A stretch of DNA of 32,298 bases from Pararhizobium sp. YC-54. Its GTDB lineage: Bacteria; Pseudomonadota; Alphaproteobacteria; Rhizobiales; Rhizobiaceae. The DNA lies in the NCBI RefSeq assembly GCF_025847205.1, contig NZ_JAOYTH010000026.1, positions 1-32,298 on the forward strand. The letters run 5' to 3'. The position numbers and the translations under genes are program-made. The notes beneath the pieces are model-generated. The model searched no databases. It worked only from the letters and a program-made list of their open reading frames with translations, and was not told where the DNA came from. Position 1 is the stretch's first letter. Every line of letters begins with the position of its first letter. Shown here in pieces: positions 1 through 7,324 of the stretch.

Positions 1-117
1 AAACCACGTGTCCTCGTGTTCGGTGCGGAAAACGAGATTGTCGACCGGATTACCTATGAGGTGTTCCGCCGCCCGGACGGTTCGCTCGATATGGCGGTCA
101 ACAGCGAGGTCGTCGAC
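1..117. repeat. Terminal direct repeat, copy 1
   Basis: These 117 bases are identical to the last 117 bases of the window, in the same orientation. The repeat begins and ends exactly at the window edges, which is what an assembler leaves when a contig closes on itself. It lies inside the panD reading frame, which stays open through the join. A circle would be 32,181 bp long. Confidence 0.95.
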
Positions 118-177
118 AACGACTACGGATTTCCCGCGTCACTGACAGTCCACCGGGCTTCCGCGCCTGGAAAATAA
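1..177 (+). pseudogene. panD: Aspartate 1-decarboxylase, C-terminal end (continues from window end)
   Basis: The frame is open from base 1 and stops with TAA at 175-177. It encodes KPRVLVFGAENEIVDR and so on, continuing the PanD-like frame at 31981-32298 if the window is circular. PanD is a pyruvoyl enzyme making beta-alanine for pantothenate. Joined, the two parts give about 126 codons but lack the N-terminal ~40 residues of the family, including the Gly-Ser self-cleavage site that creates the pyruvoyl group. It is therefore judged non-functional. The last ~20 residues (DYGFPASLTVHRASAPGK) look like a read-through tail unlike the usual family end. Confidence 0.75.
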
Positions 178-184
178 CAGCAGG

Positions 185-463
185 TTATGGTCGGTCGAGG
201 ATCGCGGTCGATCGACACCTCACCGAACAGGCGTCGCAGAAGGTCCGAGGACCCAGTTCTTCCTCCAGTCGACTGCCATGGAAGCCTTTGACCCGAGGGA
301 TGGCGGCAAAGGCTTCAATGGCCTGTAGCAACCATTCGAACTCCGACATCGACCGCAGGAATTCCGCGGAATTTATAAAAATCAATGCGCCCGGAATGTG
401 GTCCGCCATCCGATCGCTGATCCACCCCCTAGGCAATCTTGACGTTGCAGGGTCGCCCCCCAT
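185..463 (-). CDS. Small hypothetical protein, 92 aa
   Basis: An ATG at 463 opens a 92-residue frame 20 bases beyond the MocR stop codon, on the same strand. The stretch GWISDRMADHIPGALIFI followed by SEFEWLLQAIEAFAAI has the hydrophobic pattern of a folded protein, and third codon positions favour G and C like real genes nearby. I do not recognise a family. The frame is open further upstream to 685, but that part overlaps the MocR gene antiphase. An AGGA lies very close to the ATG, so the start is uncertain. It may be the second gene of a MocR operon or a fragment of a decayed gene. Confidence 0.35.
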   Translation of the reverse strand: MGGDPATSRLPRGWISDRMADHIPGALIFINSAEFLRSMSEFEWLLQAIEAFAAIPRVKGFHGSRLEEELGPRTFCDACSVRCRSTAILDRP

Positions 464-483
464 ATCCTGGACATGTGCGACAA

Positions 484-1887
484 CTAAATTCCGAGGCTGA
501 TAACCTGTCCGAGCCGCCTTACCCCCTCGCGAAGGGAGGCGGGCGGGGCTGCGAATGTCAGTCGCAGGAAGGAGCCGTCGGGGTCGGCCGGAAACCATGC
601 ACAACCGGCACTGACGATTACGCCGTGCCTGACCATGTCTGCCGCGAGTGCGACATCCGATACGTGATCCGGCAGGCGCAGCCAAAGATGCATGCCTCCG
701 CTCGGGACCTGGAATGTAACGCGATTTCCCAGTTCCGCATGCAACGCGCCAACAAGGGCATCCCGGCGCTCGATCAGAGCCGCACGGGCCGCATTGAGAT
801 GACGCTTCCAGCCTGGTGCGGAGACAACCGCCAAAGCAGCCGCCTGCAGGGGGCCGGAAACAAAGAAGTCGTCGCTGCCACGAGCAGACTTCAAACGCGC
901 AAGTGCAGCCCCGCGCGCCATGACGGCCGCGACCCTCAATCCCGGTGCAGCCGACTTGGCAAGGGAGCGGATATAAACGACGTGTCCATGCCGATCGCCC
1001 GCCGCAAGCGGCGCGGGTGCCGTGCCCGTCAGGTCAAGATCGCGCGCCCAATCGTCCTCGATGATGAACGCACGTGCCTCTGCCGCGATATTGAGAACGA
1101 CGGCGCGCCGCTCTGCCGACAGGACAATACCGGACGGATTGGAAAAGGTTGGCTGACTGTAGAAAACACGGGCTCCCGTCTGCCGGAAGGCATCCGCCAG
1201 CAGTTCCGGTCGGACCCCCTGCTCGTCCATCGCCACGGGGACCAGTTCAAGGCCTGCCGCGCAGGCGGCTGAAATGGCCCCCGTATAGGTCGGCGTTTCC
1301 ACGAGGACCGGACGCCCGGGCGGGACGAGCGCGCGGAAGGTCGTCGAGATGGCGGCCTGTCCGCCGCCGCAAATGATGACATCATGAGGTGAGAACACCG
1401 CGCCATTTCCGACTTCGCGTGCGAACCACGCCCGCAAGGGTTCCAGGCCCTCGATCGGCAGGCGGTCCCAGAGTTCTGGCCGCCCGGCGGCCTGACGGAG
1501 CGCATTCGCCAGCAGCCCCGAAGCCTGAAGGTCCGGTGGCAAGTAGCCCATGCTCAGGATCAGACTTTCGGGTGGCGGTACGGCCAACAGACTGCCCAAG
1601 AATCCGCTGTCTGCGCGCGCGGCCCCGAGCGCGACGGACTGCCAGGCGAAATTCGACACGTCCGTCGCGCTTGCCATTGTCTGACGGACAAACGTCCCCT
1701 GACCGGGGCGGGGCTCGATCAAACCTTCGCCGACGAGTTGCGCGAAAGCCCGCTCTACCGTCGCCGGACTGACGCGGTGGTCCTTGATGAGTGTCCGCAC
1801 TGAGGGCAAGCGTGTGCCCGGTCGGCCGGAGGCCACCACATCCCGCAGTGATTGAATAACGATCGATAGTCTGTTATCTCTTTTCAT
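484..1887 (-). CDS. MocR-type (GntR family) regulator with aminotransferase-like domain, 467 aa
   Basis: The N-terminal ~70 residues form a GntR winged helix (GTRLPSVRTLIKDHRVSPATV, then GLIEPRPGQGTFVR). The remaining ~390 residues are a fold-type I aminotransferase domain with the PLP-lysine motif SLAKSAAPGLRVA near the middle. This architecture defines MocR/PdxR regulators, which sense PLP and often an amino compound. The length is normal. The ATG at 1887 places the winged helix at the very N-terminus as usual; a GTG at 1944 would add 19 unrelated residues. The gene is divergent from the MFS transporter and shares a CATG with its start, so it probably controls that transporter and itself. 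The effector is unknown. Confidence 0.9.
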   Translation of the reverse strand: MKRDNRLSIVIQSLRDVVASGRPGTRLPSVRTLIKDHRVSPATVERAFAQLVGEGLIEPRPGQGTFVRQTMASATDVSNFAWQSVALGAARADSGFLGSLLAVPPPESLILSMGYLPPDLQASGLLANALRQAAGRPELWDRLPIEGLEPLRAWFAREVGNGAVFSPHDVIICGGGQAAISTTFRALVPPGRPVLVETPTYTGAISAACAAGLELVPVAMDEQGVRPELLADAFRQTGARVFYSQPTFSNPSGIVLSAERRAVVLNIAAEARAFIIEDDWARDLDLTGTAPAPLAAGDRHGHVVYIRSLAKSAAPGLRVAAVMARGAALARLKSARGSDDFFVSGPLQAAALAVVSAPGWKRHLNAARAALIERRDALVGALHAELGNRVTFQVPSGGMHLWLRLPDHVSDVALAADMVRHGVIVSAGCAWFPADPDGSFLRLTFAAPPASLREGVRRLGQVISLGI

Positions 1888-1911
1888 GAAGAGAATAGAT
1901 AACACTATCCA
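1861..1911. promoter_or_regulatory. Imperfect inverted repeat over the MocR/MFS start codons
   Basis: The arms GATAGTCTGTTATCTC and its counterpart AATAGATAACACTATC face each other around the shared CATG at 1885-1888. They match with small gaps. The position makes it a candidate operator for the MocR protein, which would block both divergent genes. Binding is inferred only from position and symmetry. Confidence 0.45.
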
Positions 1912-3172
1912 CCAAACTGCGGAAACGCTTTCGAAGTCCGTCACGGCCGATACGGCCCAAGACCTGCTGGCCGACAGACTGCCGGCCGGCCTCTTTGCTA
2001 TCTACCTCATGATCGCCTTCGCGCTCGCCGTGGCCTGTGGTTCAAGCTTCCTGCTCGCCGACACCCTGCGCGCAGCCGGGTATGCGGCAGCGACAGCGGG
2101 TTCTGTCGTCAGCGTCGGAACCGTCTCGACGCTCATCGGCTCCCTGTTCGCGGGACGCCTGGCCGAGCGAACCGGCATCCTGCCGTTGGTTGCCGTCTCT
2201 GCATCGATCATGGCGGCTGCTATGGCCTGCTTCGCAATGATCGCAACCGGAGGCCTGCCGCTCGCCTATGCCGGCGGTCTCCTGCTCGGCCTCGGCTGGT
2301 CGATCTTCTACATGCTGGCGCCGATCCAGCTCATTCATTGCCTCAAGTCCTCCGCGCGGCTGGAAGCGTTGACCCTCCTGGCGGGTGCGCAGATGCTCGG
2401 CATCGGCGTGTCCACGCCGCTGGGGCATGCCATCGCCGATCATTTCGGCGGTCCTGGCAACGCCTATGCGTTCTATGCCGTCTTTTGTACCCTTGCGGCG
2501 GCGTTCTCCCTGCTTATCCGGAGGCGCATGACCGATCAGCCACAACTGCCGATGCGGGCGGTCGCTCTGTCCGTCGCAGCAACTCTGTCCATTCTGCGCG
2601 CGAAGACGGTCGTGCCGGTAATCATGATGGGGATCGCCGCCTGCACGTTCGCGGGCCTCTCGACGTTCCAGAGCTTCTATGCGGGTTCGCGCGGACTGAC
2701 CCCGGATATCTTCTTCCTGACCTTTACCGTGACCACGGTCGCCTTGCGCTTCTCCGTCGCGTCCATGATAGGCAAGCTGCCGCTCGGGCATCTGGCACTC
2801 ACCCTCTTCGTTGCGACATTCCTTGGTATCGGACTTCTCGTTATCAACACAGGCAACACAATCCTGTATGTCTCAGCCACCGTCCTCTTTGCGACTGGCT
2901 ACGGCCTCACCTATTCAACCTTGAATGCCATGGTCGTGAACCTGGCGGGCGAACGCGGGCTGTCTATTCCAGTTGCATCGCAGGTGTTCACACTCGGCTA
3001 TTTCGTTGGCTCATTCGGCTTCCCCTATTTCGCCGGCAGTTTGATCGCGGACGATGGCATCGACGCCGCACTCCTTGTGATGGTGGGCCTGGTAGCAGCC
3101 AACATTGCGATTGCTGGCTGGATGCTGCTCAAAGCAACAACTGACACCGGGCCGGTTTCGCATAAGTCCTGA
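1886..3172 (+). CDS. MFS transporter, 428 aa
   Basis: This is a hydrophobic protein with about twelve membrane segments after a polar N-terminus of ~35 residues; the first segment begins near AIYLMIAFALAVACGSS. The loop GRLAERTGILPL after segment 2 fits the MFS signature region. Such proteins are inner-membrane secondary transporters, and direction and substrate cannot be told from sequence. The ATG at 1886 is the only start before the first membrane segment and overlaps the ATG of the divergent MocR gene. No Shine-Dalgarno site is visible, so the mRNA may have a very short leader or none. The kinase gene follows 120 bases downstream, suggesting uptake followed by phosphorylation. Confidence 0.88.
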   Translation: MKRIDNTIHQTAETLSKSVTADTAQDLLADRLPAGLFAIYLMIAFALAVACGSSFLLADTLRAAGYAAATAGSVVSVGTVSTLIGSLFAGRLAERTGILPLVAVSASIMAAAMACFAMIATGGLPLAYAGGLLLGLGWSIFYMLAPIQLIHCLKSSARLEALTLLAGAQMLGIGVSTPLGHAIADHFGGPGNAYAFYAVFCTLAAAFSLLIRRRMTDQPQLPMRAVALSVAATLSILRAKTVVPVIMMGIAACTFAGLSTFQSFYAGSRGLTPDIFFLTFTVTTVALRFSVASMIGKLPLGHLALTLFVATFLGIGLLVINTGNTILYVSATVLFATGYGLTYSTLNAMVVNLAGERGLSIPVASQVFTLGYFVGSFGFPYFAGSLIADDGIDAALLVMVGLVAANIAIAGWMLLKATTDTGPVSHKS

Positions 3173-3205
3173 AAACATACGACACGCTCTTTGCCTGCCG
3201 ATCGG

Positions 3206-3295
3206 ATGGAACGAACTGCGCTGAAATGGCACGACCGAGACGAGGCAGGCGAGCCGGTCGATTTCCCCGAAACGGGTTTCAAGTGGGACCAATGA
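3206..3295 (+). CDS. Possible 29-aa ORF coupled to the kinase gene
   Basis: An ATG at 3206 opens a 29-codon frame (MERTALKWHDRDEAGEPVDF and 9 more residues) whose TGA overlaps the kinase ATG as ATGA. The peptide is polar and has a natural amino-acid mix, unlike the arginine-rich alternative frame here. It is in the same frame as the MFS gene upstream, so it could also be a read-through tail after the MFS TGA. It may serve only to couple translation to the kinase. No strong ribosome site precedes it. Confidence 0.35.
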   Translation: MERTALKWHDRDEAGEPVDFPETGFKWDQ

Positions 3296-4206
3296 TCGAT
3301 ATCGACAAGGATTGGCTCTCTTCCCAATACGAGCCCGGTTTTGACGCCATAGAATTGGTCGTTGGCGGCGTGAACCGTACTTATCGGGTCCGTACGGGGA
3401 AGAAGTCTTTCTATTTACGGCTCTACCGTGCATCGGGGAGGCCGCTTTCGCAGATCATTGCCGAGGCAACCCTTCTGACGGCGTTTCCCGATTGCGCGGA
3501 TGTGGGTGTTAGCCGACCTGTCGCTACGGCCGACCGGTCCGCCCATATCCTTGAATTGGCGTACGGCGGCAGCTTTCGTCACGCCTGCCTTTTCGAAAGT
3601 GTCGATGGGGGTCAGATCGCGCTTACACCTGCTGGTATGGCGCAGTTTGGAGCATCCATCGCACACCTGCACCTAGCTATGCCAACCGCCACTGGCGGAG
3701 AAATTCGGATCCTTGATCCAATAGCGATTGTCCAAGATACATTGCTGGCACTTTCCTCCATCCCTCAGAGCCAGAAAATCTTGAGGGCGATCGAGAAAGA
3801 CTACTTGGCATGCTTGCAGCGAACTGAGTTGCACTCCATTCCAGCCGGTCTGTGTCACGGCGATGCCTGGACTGGCAATGCGCGCATCCACCATGGGAAG
3901 GTCCACTTTTTCGATTTTGATGATTTTGGGCACGGCCCTCTTGTTCTCGATCTCGGCACGGCGGCATGGCACTTTGCGCACGAGGAAAGCCCAAATTTCG
4001 CAGACATGTTCACTTCATTGATATCCGGATATGAAAAGATCCGCCCGTTGTCCAAGATCGAGCTAGACGTTTTGCCCCTTTTCATAGGCCTTGCTGAAGC
4101 CCGATCGCTGTTGTTTCTCGCGCGCTATTGTACGCTGACCGATGACTTGTGGGCTGAAGTGTTTCAAAGGGCGCTGAAAGTATTCGCCCTGTCGCGGAAA
4201 TCCTGA
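3292..4206 (+). CDS. Phosphotransferase (APH/choline kinase fold), 304 aa
   Basis: The kinase core is visible. A nucleotide-binding N-lobe (VVGGVNRTYRVRTGKKSFYL) is followed by the catalytic loop LCHGDAWTGN (Brenner motif HGDxxxxN, residues ~184-193) and the metal-binding DFDDFG ~20 residues later. The family includes aminoglycoside, homoserine and choline kinases, which phosphorylate a small hydroxyl compound with ATP in the cytoplasm. Nothing marks it as a resistance enzyme. I chose ATG 3292 because it overlaps the stop of the upstream 29-aa ORF and starts at the N-lobe; an ATG at 3226 would add 22 arginine-rich residues. Base composition is more AT-rich than the neighbours, hinting at separate acquisition. 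Its placement after the MFS gene suggests it acts on the imported compound. Confidence 0.8.
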   Translation: MIDIDKDWLSSQYEPGFDAIELVVGGVNRTYRVRTGKKSFYLRLYRASGRPLSQIIAEATLLTAFPDCADVGVSRPVATADRSAHILELAYGGSFRHACLFESVDGGQIALTPAGMAQFGASIAHLHLAMPTATGGEIRILDPIAIVQDTLLALSSIPQSQKILRAIEKDYLACLQRTELHSIPAGLCHGDAWTGNARIHHGKVHFFDFDDFGHGPLVLDLGTAAWHFAHEESPNFADMFTSLISGYEKIRPLSKIELDVLPLFIGLAEARSLLFLARYCTLTDDLWAEVFQRALKVFALSRKS

Positions 4207-4303
4207 CTTTTTCAACATTGATCGGTCGCACTCGAACACAGCTGTCATGAACTTGATATGTGAAGCCTGCTAGTCAGCAATTTTCGTTGCGATGGTAGGC
4301 CTT

Positions 4304-5518
4304 ATGCGGCTCTCGAGACCAGGCAAAAAAATTGTCAATATCCTCCTCGTGCTTGCCGTGACGCAGGTCATCGGGTGGGGTACCGTCAGCCTTCCCGCCA
4401 TCGTCGGCCGGCAGGTTGCCACCGATCTCGGTATGGACATCTCGGCGGTTTTTGCCGGCAGTTCCATCCTGTATGTCGTCATGGGCGTATGCGCGCCATT
4501 GCTGGCAAAGGGGTTCACACGGTTTGGCGCCCGCCGCGTGATGATGGCCGGAGCTGTTCTCGCCGCACCTGGCTTTGTGCTGCTGTCCGTTTCAACAGGG
4601 CCGGTGCTCTATTTCGCCGCTTGGGTGATCCTGGGCGCGGCCGGCAGCGCCACGCTGGCCACCGCCGCCTATATCATGCTCAATGAAGTCGCCGGCCGGA
4701 ATGCCAAGAGCGCCATCGGCGCACTCATGTTGATGACGGGCCTGTCCAGCAGCATCTTCTGGCCGACCACCGCATTTCTTTCCGAAATGATCGGCTGGCG
4801 CGGCGTCTGCCTCACCTATGCGGCAATGATGGTGCTCGTGTGCCTGCCGTTTTACTTCTTCGGCTTGCCGCGCCGGACATTTCCGGGAGAAGAGGCGCTC
4901 CCTACAGCGATGGCAGCCGGGCCGACGACCATTGCACACAAGGGCACATTTGCTCTGATTGTGACGGCCATCGCGCTCAACGCCTTTGTTACCTTCGGGT
5001 TTGCTGCTGTGCTGATAGAACTCTTGCAGGCAGAGGGACTACTAACGCCCCAAGCGATCGCCTTCGGCTCGCTGCTGGGGGTTATTCAGGTGTGTGCTCG
5101 GGGCCTGGATTTCGTCGGTGGCGGTCGATGGGATGGGATCACCACCGGCCTCGTCGCCGGTATCAGCTTGCCCGTCGCCATGCTGCTGCTCATGGTGGGC
5201 GATGGCACCTATTGGACGGTCGCCGGCTTCATCTTGCTCTATGGCCTGGGTAGCGGCGCGCTGGCTGTATCTCGGGCCACCATTCCGTTGGTGTTCTACG
5301 ACAAAGCAGAATTTGCCAAAGCAACGTCCCGCATCGCGCTGCCGCTCAATCTAATTTCGGCTGCCTCCCCTCCGATACTCATAGGTTTGCTGACACAGCT
5401 TGGCAGCCACGCCCTCCTTGGCCTCGCCACACTATGCTCATGCGGCGCGCTCCTGATCCTGTTTTTGCTCAGCCGCCGCCGGCCGTCGATCGAGGCAACA
5501 GTGTTGCAGAAAGCCTGA
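4304..5518 (+). CDS. MFS transporter, 404 aa
   Basis: Twelve predicted membrane segments begin with NILLVLAVTQVIGWGTVSLP. The loop KGFTRFGARRVMMAG after segment 2 matches the MFS signature region. This is an inner-membrane secondary transporter whose substrate is not evident. ATG 4304 has an AGG five bases upstream, and an ATG at 4292 adds four residues. It ends 11 bases before the stop of the convergent TetR gene, with no hairpin between them. The TetR protein could regulate it, but the operator seen lies on the far side, next to the DinB gene. Confidence 0.85.
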   Translation: MRLSRPGKKIVNILLVLAVTQVIGWGTVSLPAIVGRQVATDLGMDISAVFAGSSILYVVMGVCAPLLAKGFTRFGARRVMMAGAVLAAPGFVLLSVSTGPVLYFAAWVILGAAGSATLATAAYIMLNEVAGRNAKSAIGALMLMTGLSSSIFWPTTAFLSEMIGWRGVCLTYAAMMVLVCLPFYFFGLPRRTFPGEEALPTAMAAGPTTIAHKGTFALIVTAIALNAFVTFGFAAVLIELLQAEGLLTPQAIAFGSLLGVIQVCARGLDFVGGGRWDGITTGLVAGISLPVAMLLLMVGDGTYWTVAGFILLYGLGSGALAVSRATIPLVFYDKAEFAKATSRIALPLNLISAASPPILIGLLTQLGSHALLGLATLCSCGALLILFLLSRRRPSIEATVLQKA

Positions 5519-5529
5519 GATCCGTGAAA

Positions 5530-6153
5530 CTAGCCCGGCTCTCCGAGGAATAGGATGATCAAGCGGACCAACTCTCTCTGCATTGCCGGGTCATCAATAG
5601 CACCGCGCCGCGCCGCATTGTGGATCACCCCGTCAATCGCGTCCGAAATCACGCGGGCAGAGGCGTGATCGGCGGGGTTGGGCTGGCGCTTCCGGTATGT
5701 GGCGACGGCCTCGGCGTAATAGGAGAGATATTCAATCTCGAATGCGCTGCTGGGGTTCCGATACTCTTCAGAGCTAGGAGCCTCGTCCAGCAGGACACGA
5801 TGTAGGCCCGGATATACGCTATGGGCCGCAACCACGGCCCGCACCAGTTGCGCTGCGAACTCTGCTGGCGATATCCCATCCGCGCGGATTTTCCGCATCA
5901 CCGCAATGCTGTCATCGAGATGGCGATGGCGGATTGCATCGACCAGAGAAAGCTTGTCGGGGAAATATTGGTAGAGGGAACCGATGCTGACGCCGGCCAG
6001 CTCCGCGACCCTGTTCGTCGTGAACCCCGCCCATCCTTCATCGCTCAGAATGTGAGCACCGGCCTGAACGATCGCTTCGACTGTTGCGCGGGACCGGGCT
6101 TGTCGCGGCTCCTTGCGCATCACGGATTGCTGCTTTGCAATGCGAGTAGACAA
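5530..6153 (-). CDS. TetR/AcrR family repressor, 207 aa
   Basis: The N-terminal ~60 residues contain the TetR helix-turn-helix (GFTTNRVAELAGVSIGSLYQ then YFPDK). The rest is an all-alpha ligand domain of normal length. The frame starts with TTG at 6153, preceded by a GGGGCAGG stretch; ATG 6120 (MRKEPRQ) would also retain the whole DNA-binding domain. It is divergent from the DinB-fold gene, and a strong palindrome lies between the two starts, so it most likely represses itself and that gene. The ligand is unknown. Confidence 0.9.
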   Translation of the reverse strand: MSTRIAKQQSVMRKEPRQARSRATVEAIVQAGAHILSDEGWAGFTTNRVAELAGVSIGSLYQYFPDKLSLVDAIRHRHLDDSIAVMRKIRADGISPAEFAAQLVRAVVAAHSVYPGLHRVLLDEAPSSEEYRNPSSAFEIEYLSYYAEAVATYRKRQPNPADHASARVISDAIDGVIHNAARRGAIDDPAMQRELVRLIILFLGEPG

Positions 6154-6170
6154 GAAACCTGCCCCGTAGA

Positions 6171-6195
6171 AAATGTGAACAACTTGCTCACATTT
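6171..6195. promoter_or_regulatory. TetR-family operator palindrome
   Basis: This is a 25-bp near-perfect palindrome with half-sites AAATGTGA and TCACATTT and an inner CAA/TTG pair. Only the centre and one symmetric pair break the symmetry, and the arms extend outward with TAG/CTA after one extra A. It sits 18 bases from the TetR start and 26 bases from the DinB-fold gene start. Position and symmetry fit an autoregulated divergent TetR operator. Confidence 0.75.
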
Positions 6196-6220
6196 CTAAA
6201 CTTCGAAAGGATCGGTGGCA

Positions 6221-6745
6221 ATGAGCACCTTGCTCCAAACGCTCTACGGCTATCACGCTTGGGCCAATCTCGATTTATTCAATAAGCTGGAAAGCGTTGA
6301 TCCCGGAAAACATGGGGCGGAGCTGCAAACCGCTTTTCGGCTGATCAGCCATTATCATGTAGTTTCGCGGATATTCGCTGGCCATTTGCAAGGCATTCCG
6401 CATAGCTTTACGTCTGATAATCTGGAAGAAACTCCGGCGCTGAATGAGCTGAGGGCCGCCGTCATGTCCTCTGACCAATGGTATCTCGACTACCTTCGCA
6501 CGGTCTCTCCCACTGCACTCTTCGAGGCCGTGGCCTTCACCTTCACCGATGGCGACAAGGGCTATATGACACGCGAGGAAATGCTGACCCATGTTGCTTT
6601 GCACGGAGGTTATCACCGTGGCGAAGTAGGCCGCATACTCTGGCAGCTTTCGGTGACACCTCCATGGGACACGTTCGCGGTCTATCTTCATCAGACCGAG
6701 CCAACCCGACGACAGCAGGGCAAAAGCACGCTCGTTTCCGCATAG
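6221..6745 (+). CDS. DinB-family protein, 174 aa
   Basis: This is a four-helix bundle protein of the DinB/YfiT superfamily. The three metal-binding histidines are visible: one in the early helix (SHYHVVSRIF), two in the late motif HVALHGGYHRGEV. Members are metal-dependent enzymes such as thiol transferases or proteins of unknown role, and the gene name alone does not imply DNA damage induction. ATG 6221 has GAAAGG ten bases upstream; the alternative GTG 6215 is too close to that site. It is controlled by the divergent TetR gene if the palindrome between them is the operator. Confidence 0.85.
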   Translation: MSTLLQTLYGYHAWANLDLFNKLESVDPGKHGAELQTAFRLISHYHVVSRIFAGHLQGIPHSFTSDNLEETPALNELRAAVMSSDQWYLDYLRTVSPTALFEAVAFTFTDGDKGYMTREEMLTHVALHGGYHRGEVGRILWQLSVTPPWDTFAVYLHQTEPTRRQQGKSTLVSA

Positions 6746-6847
6746 ATCGGACGGCTTGTTCTCAGGGCGAAAACTGTCGCACATTTCAGTCGTGAAACTC
6801 TGACTTTTGCGAGCAAGTTCTGCGACAGAAATTCCCCTTAGATTTCA

Positions 6848-6886
6848 GCGGGAGCCAAAGGGGGACTTTCCCCCTTGGCTCCCCGC
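6848..6886. repeat. Long G/C-rich hairpin
   Basis: GGGAGCCAAAGGGGGA pairs with TTCCCCCTTGGCTCCC, a stem of about 16 bp with one bulge and almost no loop. It lies in the non-coding stretch between the DinB-fold gene and the DUF932 remnant, and probably belongs to the leader of the DUF932 gene. The rest of 6746-7023 shows no gene; it holds an 8-bp inverted pair, CTGTCGCA at 6774 and TGCGACAG at 6821. Confidence 0.6.
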
Positions 6887-7023
6887 AAACGCTGCCTGCG
6901 CATGGCAGGCCCGCCGGTTCACAGAACGGCCGATGACCGTCACCTTCAAACTCACCACTCCGTCCCGCTCACGCTGACAGGCCGGCCATGCTCGCCGGCA
7001 TTTACGGGAAGAGGAGCAAGGAC

Positions 7024-7324
7024 ATGAACATCAGCAGCAATCAGCAAGTGACACCGGACTTTCGGGTGGACATCTCGCGCGGTGAACGGATCGGGCGCGT
7101 ATCCTCGGAATGGTTCTCGCGGCCGGACGATGAGCGCTATCTTTCGCTGACAGAGCTTTACGATGCGGTGAAAGCGCGGGCAGACCGAGCCACGGCTCGC
7201 ACGGTGGAAAGCCGCGCCGTTGCCCGGGAACGATAAGCGCAAGCCTCTCCTCATTGTTGCGGCTCGCTTCGACGCGCAAGGAAGAGCCCATTGCATCGAC
7301 GGATTGGAGTTTCGGGCAGGTGTA
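7024..7324 (+). pseudogene. DUF932 gene remnant with internal inversion
   Basis: ATG 7024 follows a good ribosome site (GAGGAGCAAGG) and opens the DUF932 N-terminus: DFRVDISRGERIGRVSSEWF, then ERYLSLTELYDAVKARADRA, then ARTVESRA. At about 7219 sense coding stops. The next ~61 bases encode the expected continuation, RVEASRNNEERLALIVPGQ, only on the opposite strand. After about 7279 the plus strand resumes with EEPIASTDWSFGQV. DUF932 proteins of ~250-400 residues are common on plasmids and mobile islands; their function is poorly known. Only ~100 residues remain here, and the fragment ends against the aldehyde dehydrogenase remnant. It is not functional. Confidence 0.8.

Noticed and set aside
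2042..2791. 249-codon minus-strand frame opposite the first MFS gene
   Set aside because: Low-complexity charged translation without motifs; the sense frame is a clear membrane protein.
3292..4206. Aminoglycoside resistance gene
   Set aside because: It has only the general APH-fold motifs; the transporter context points to a metabolic kinase, and no resistance-specific features are visible.
6774..6828. 8-bp inverted pair CTGTCGCA/TGCGACAG as possible transposon ends
   Set aside because: Too short, with only ~39 bases between and no transposase or target duplication.
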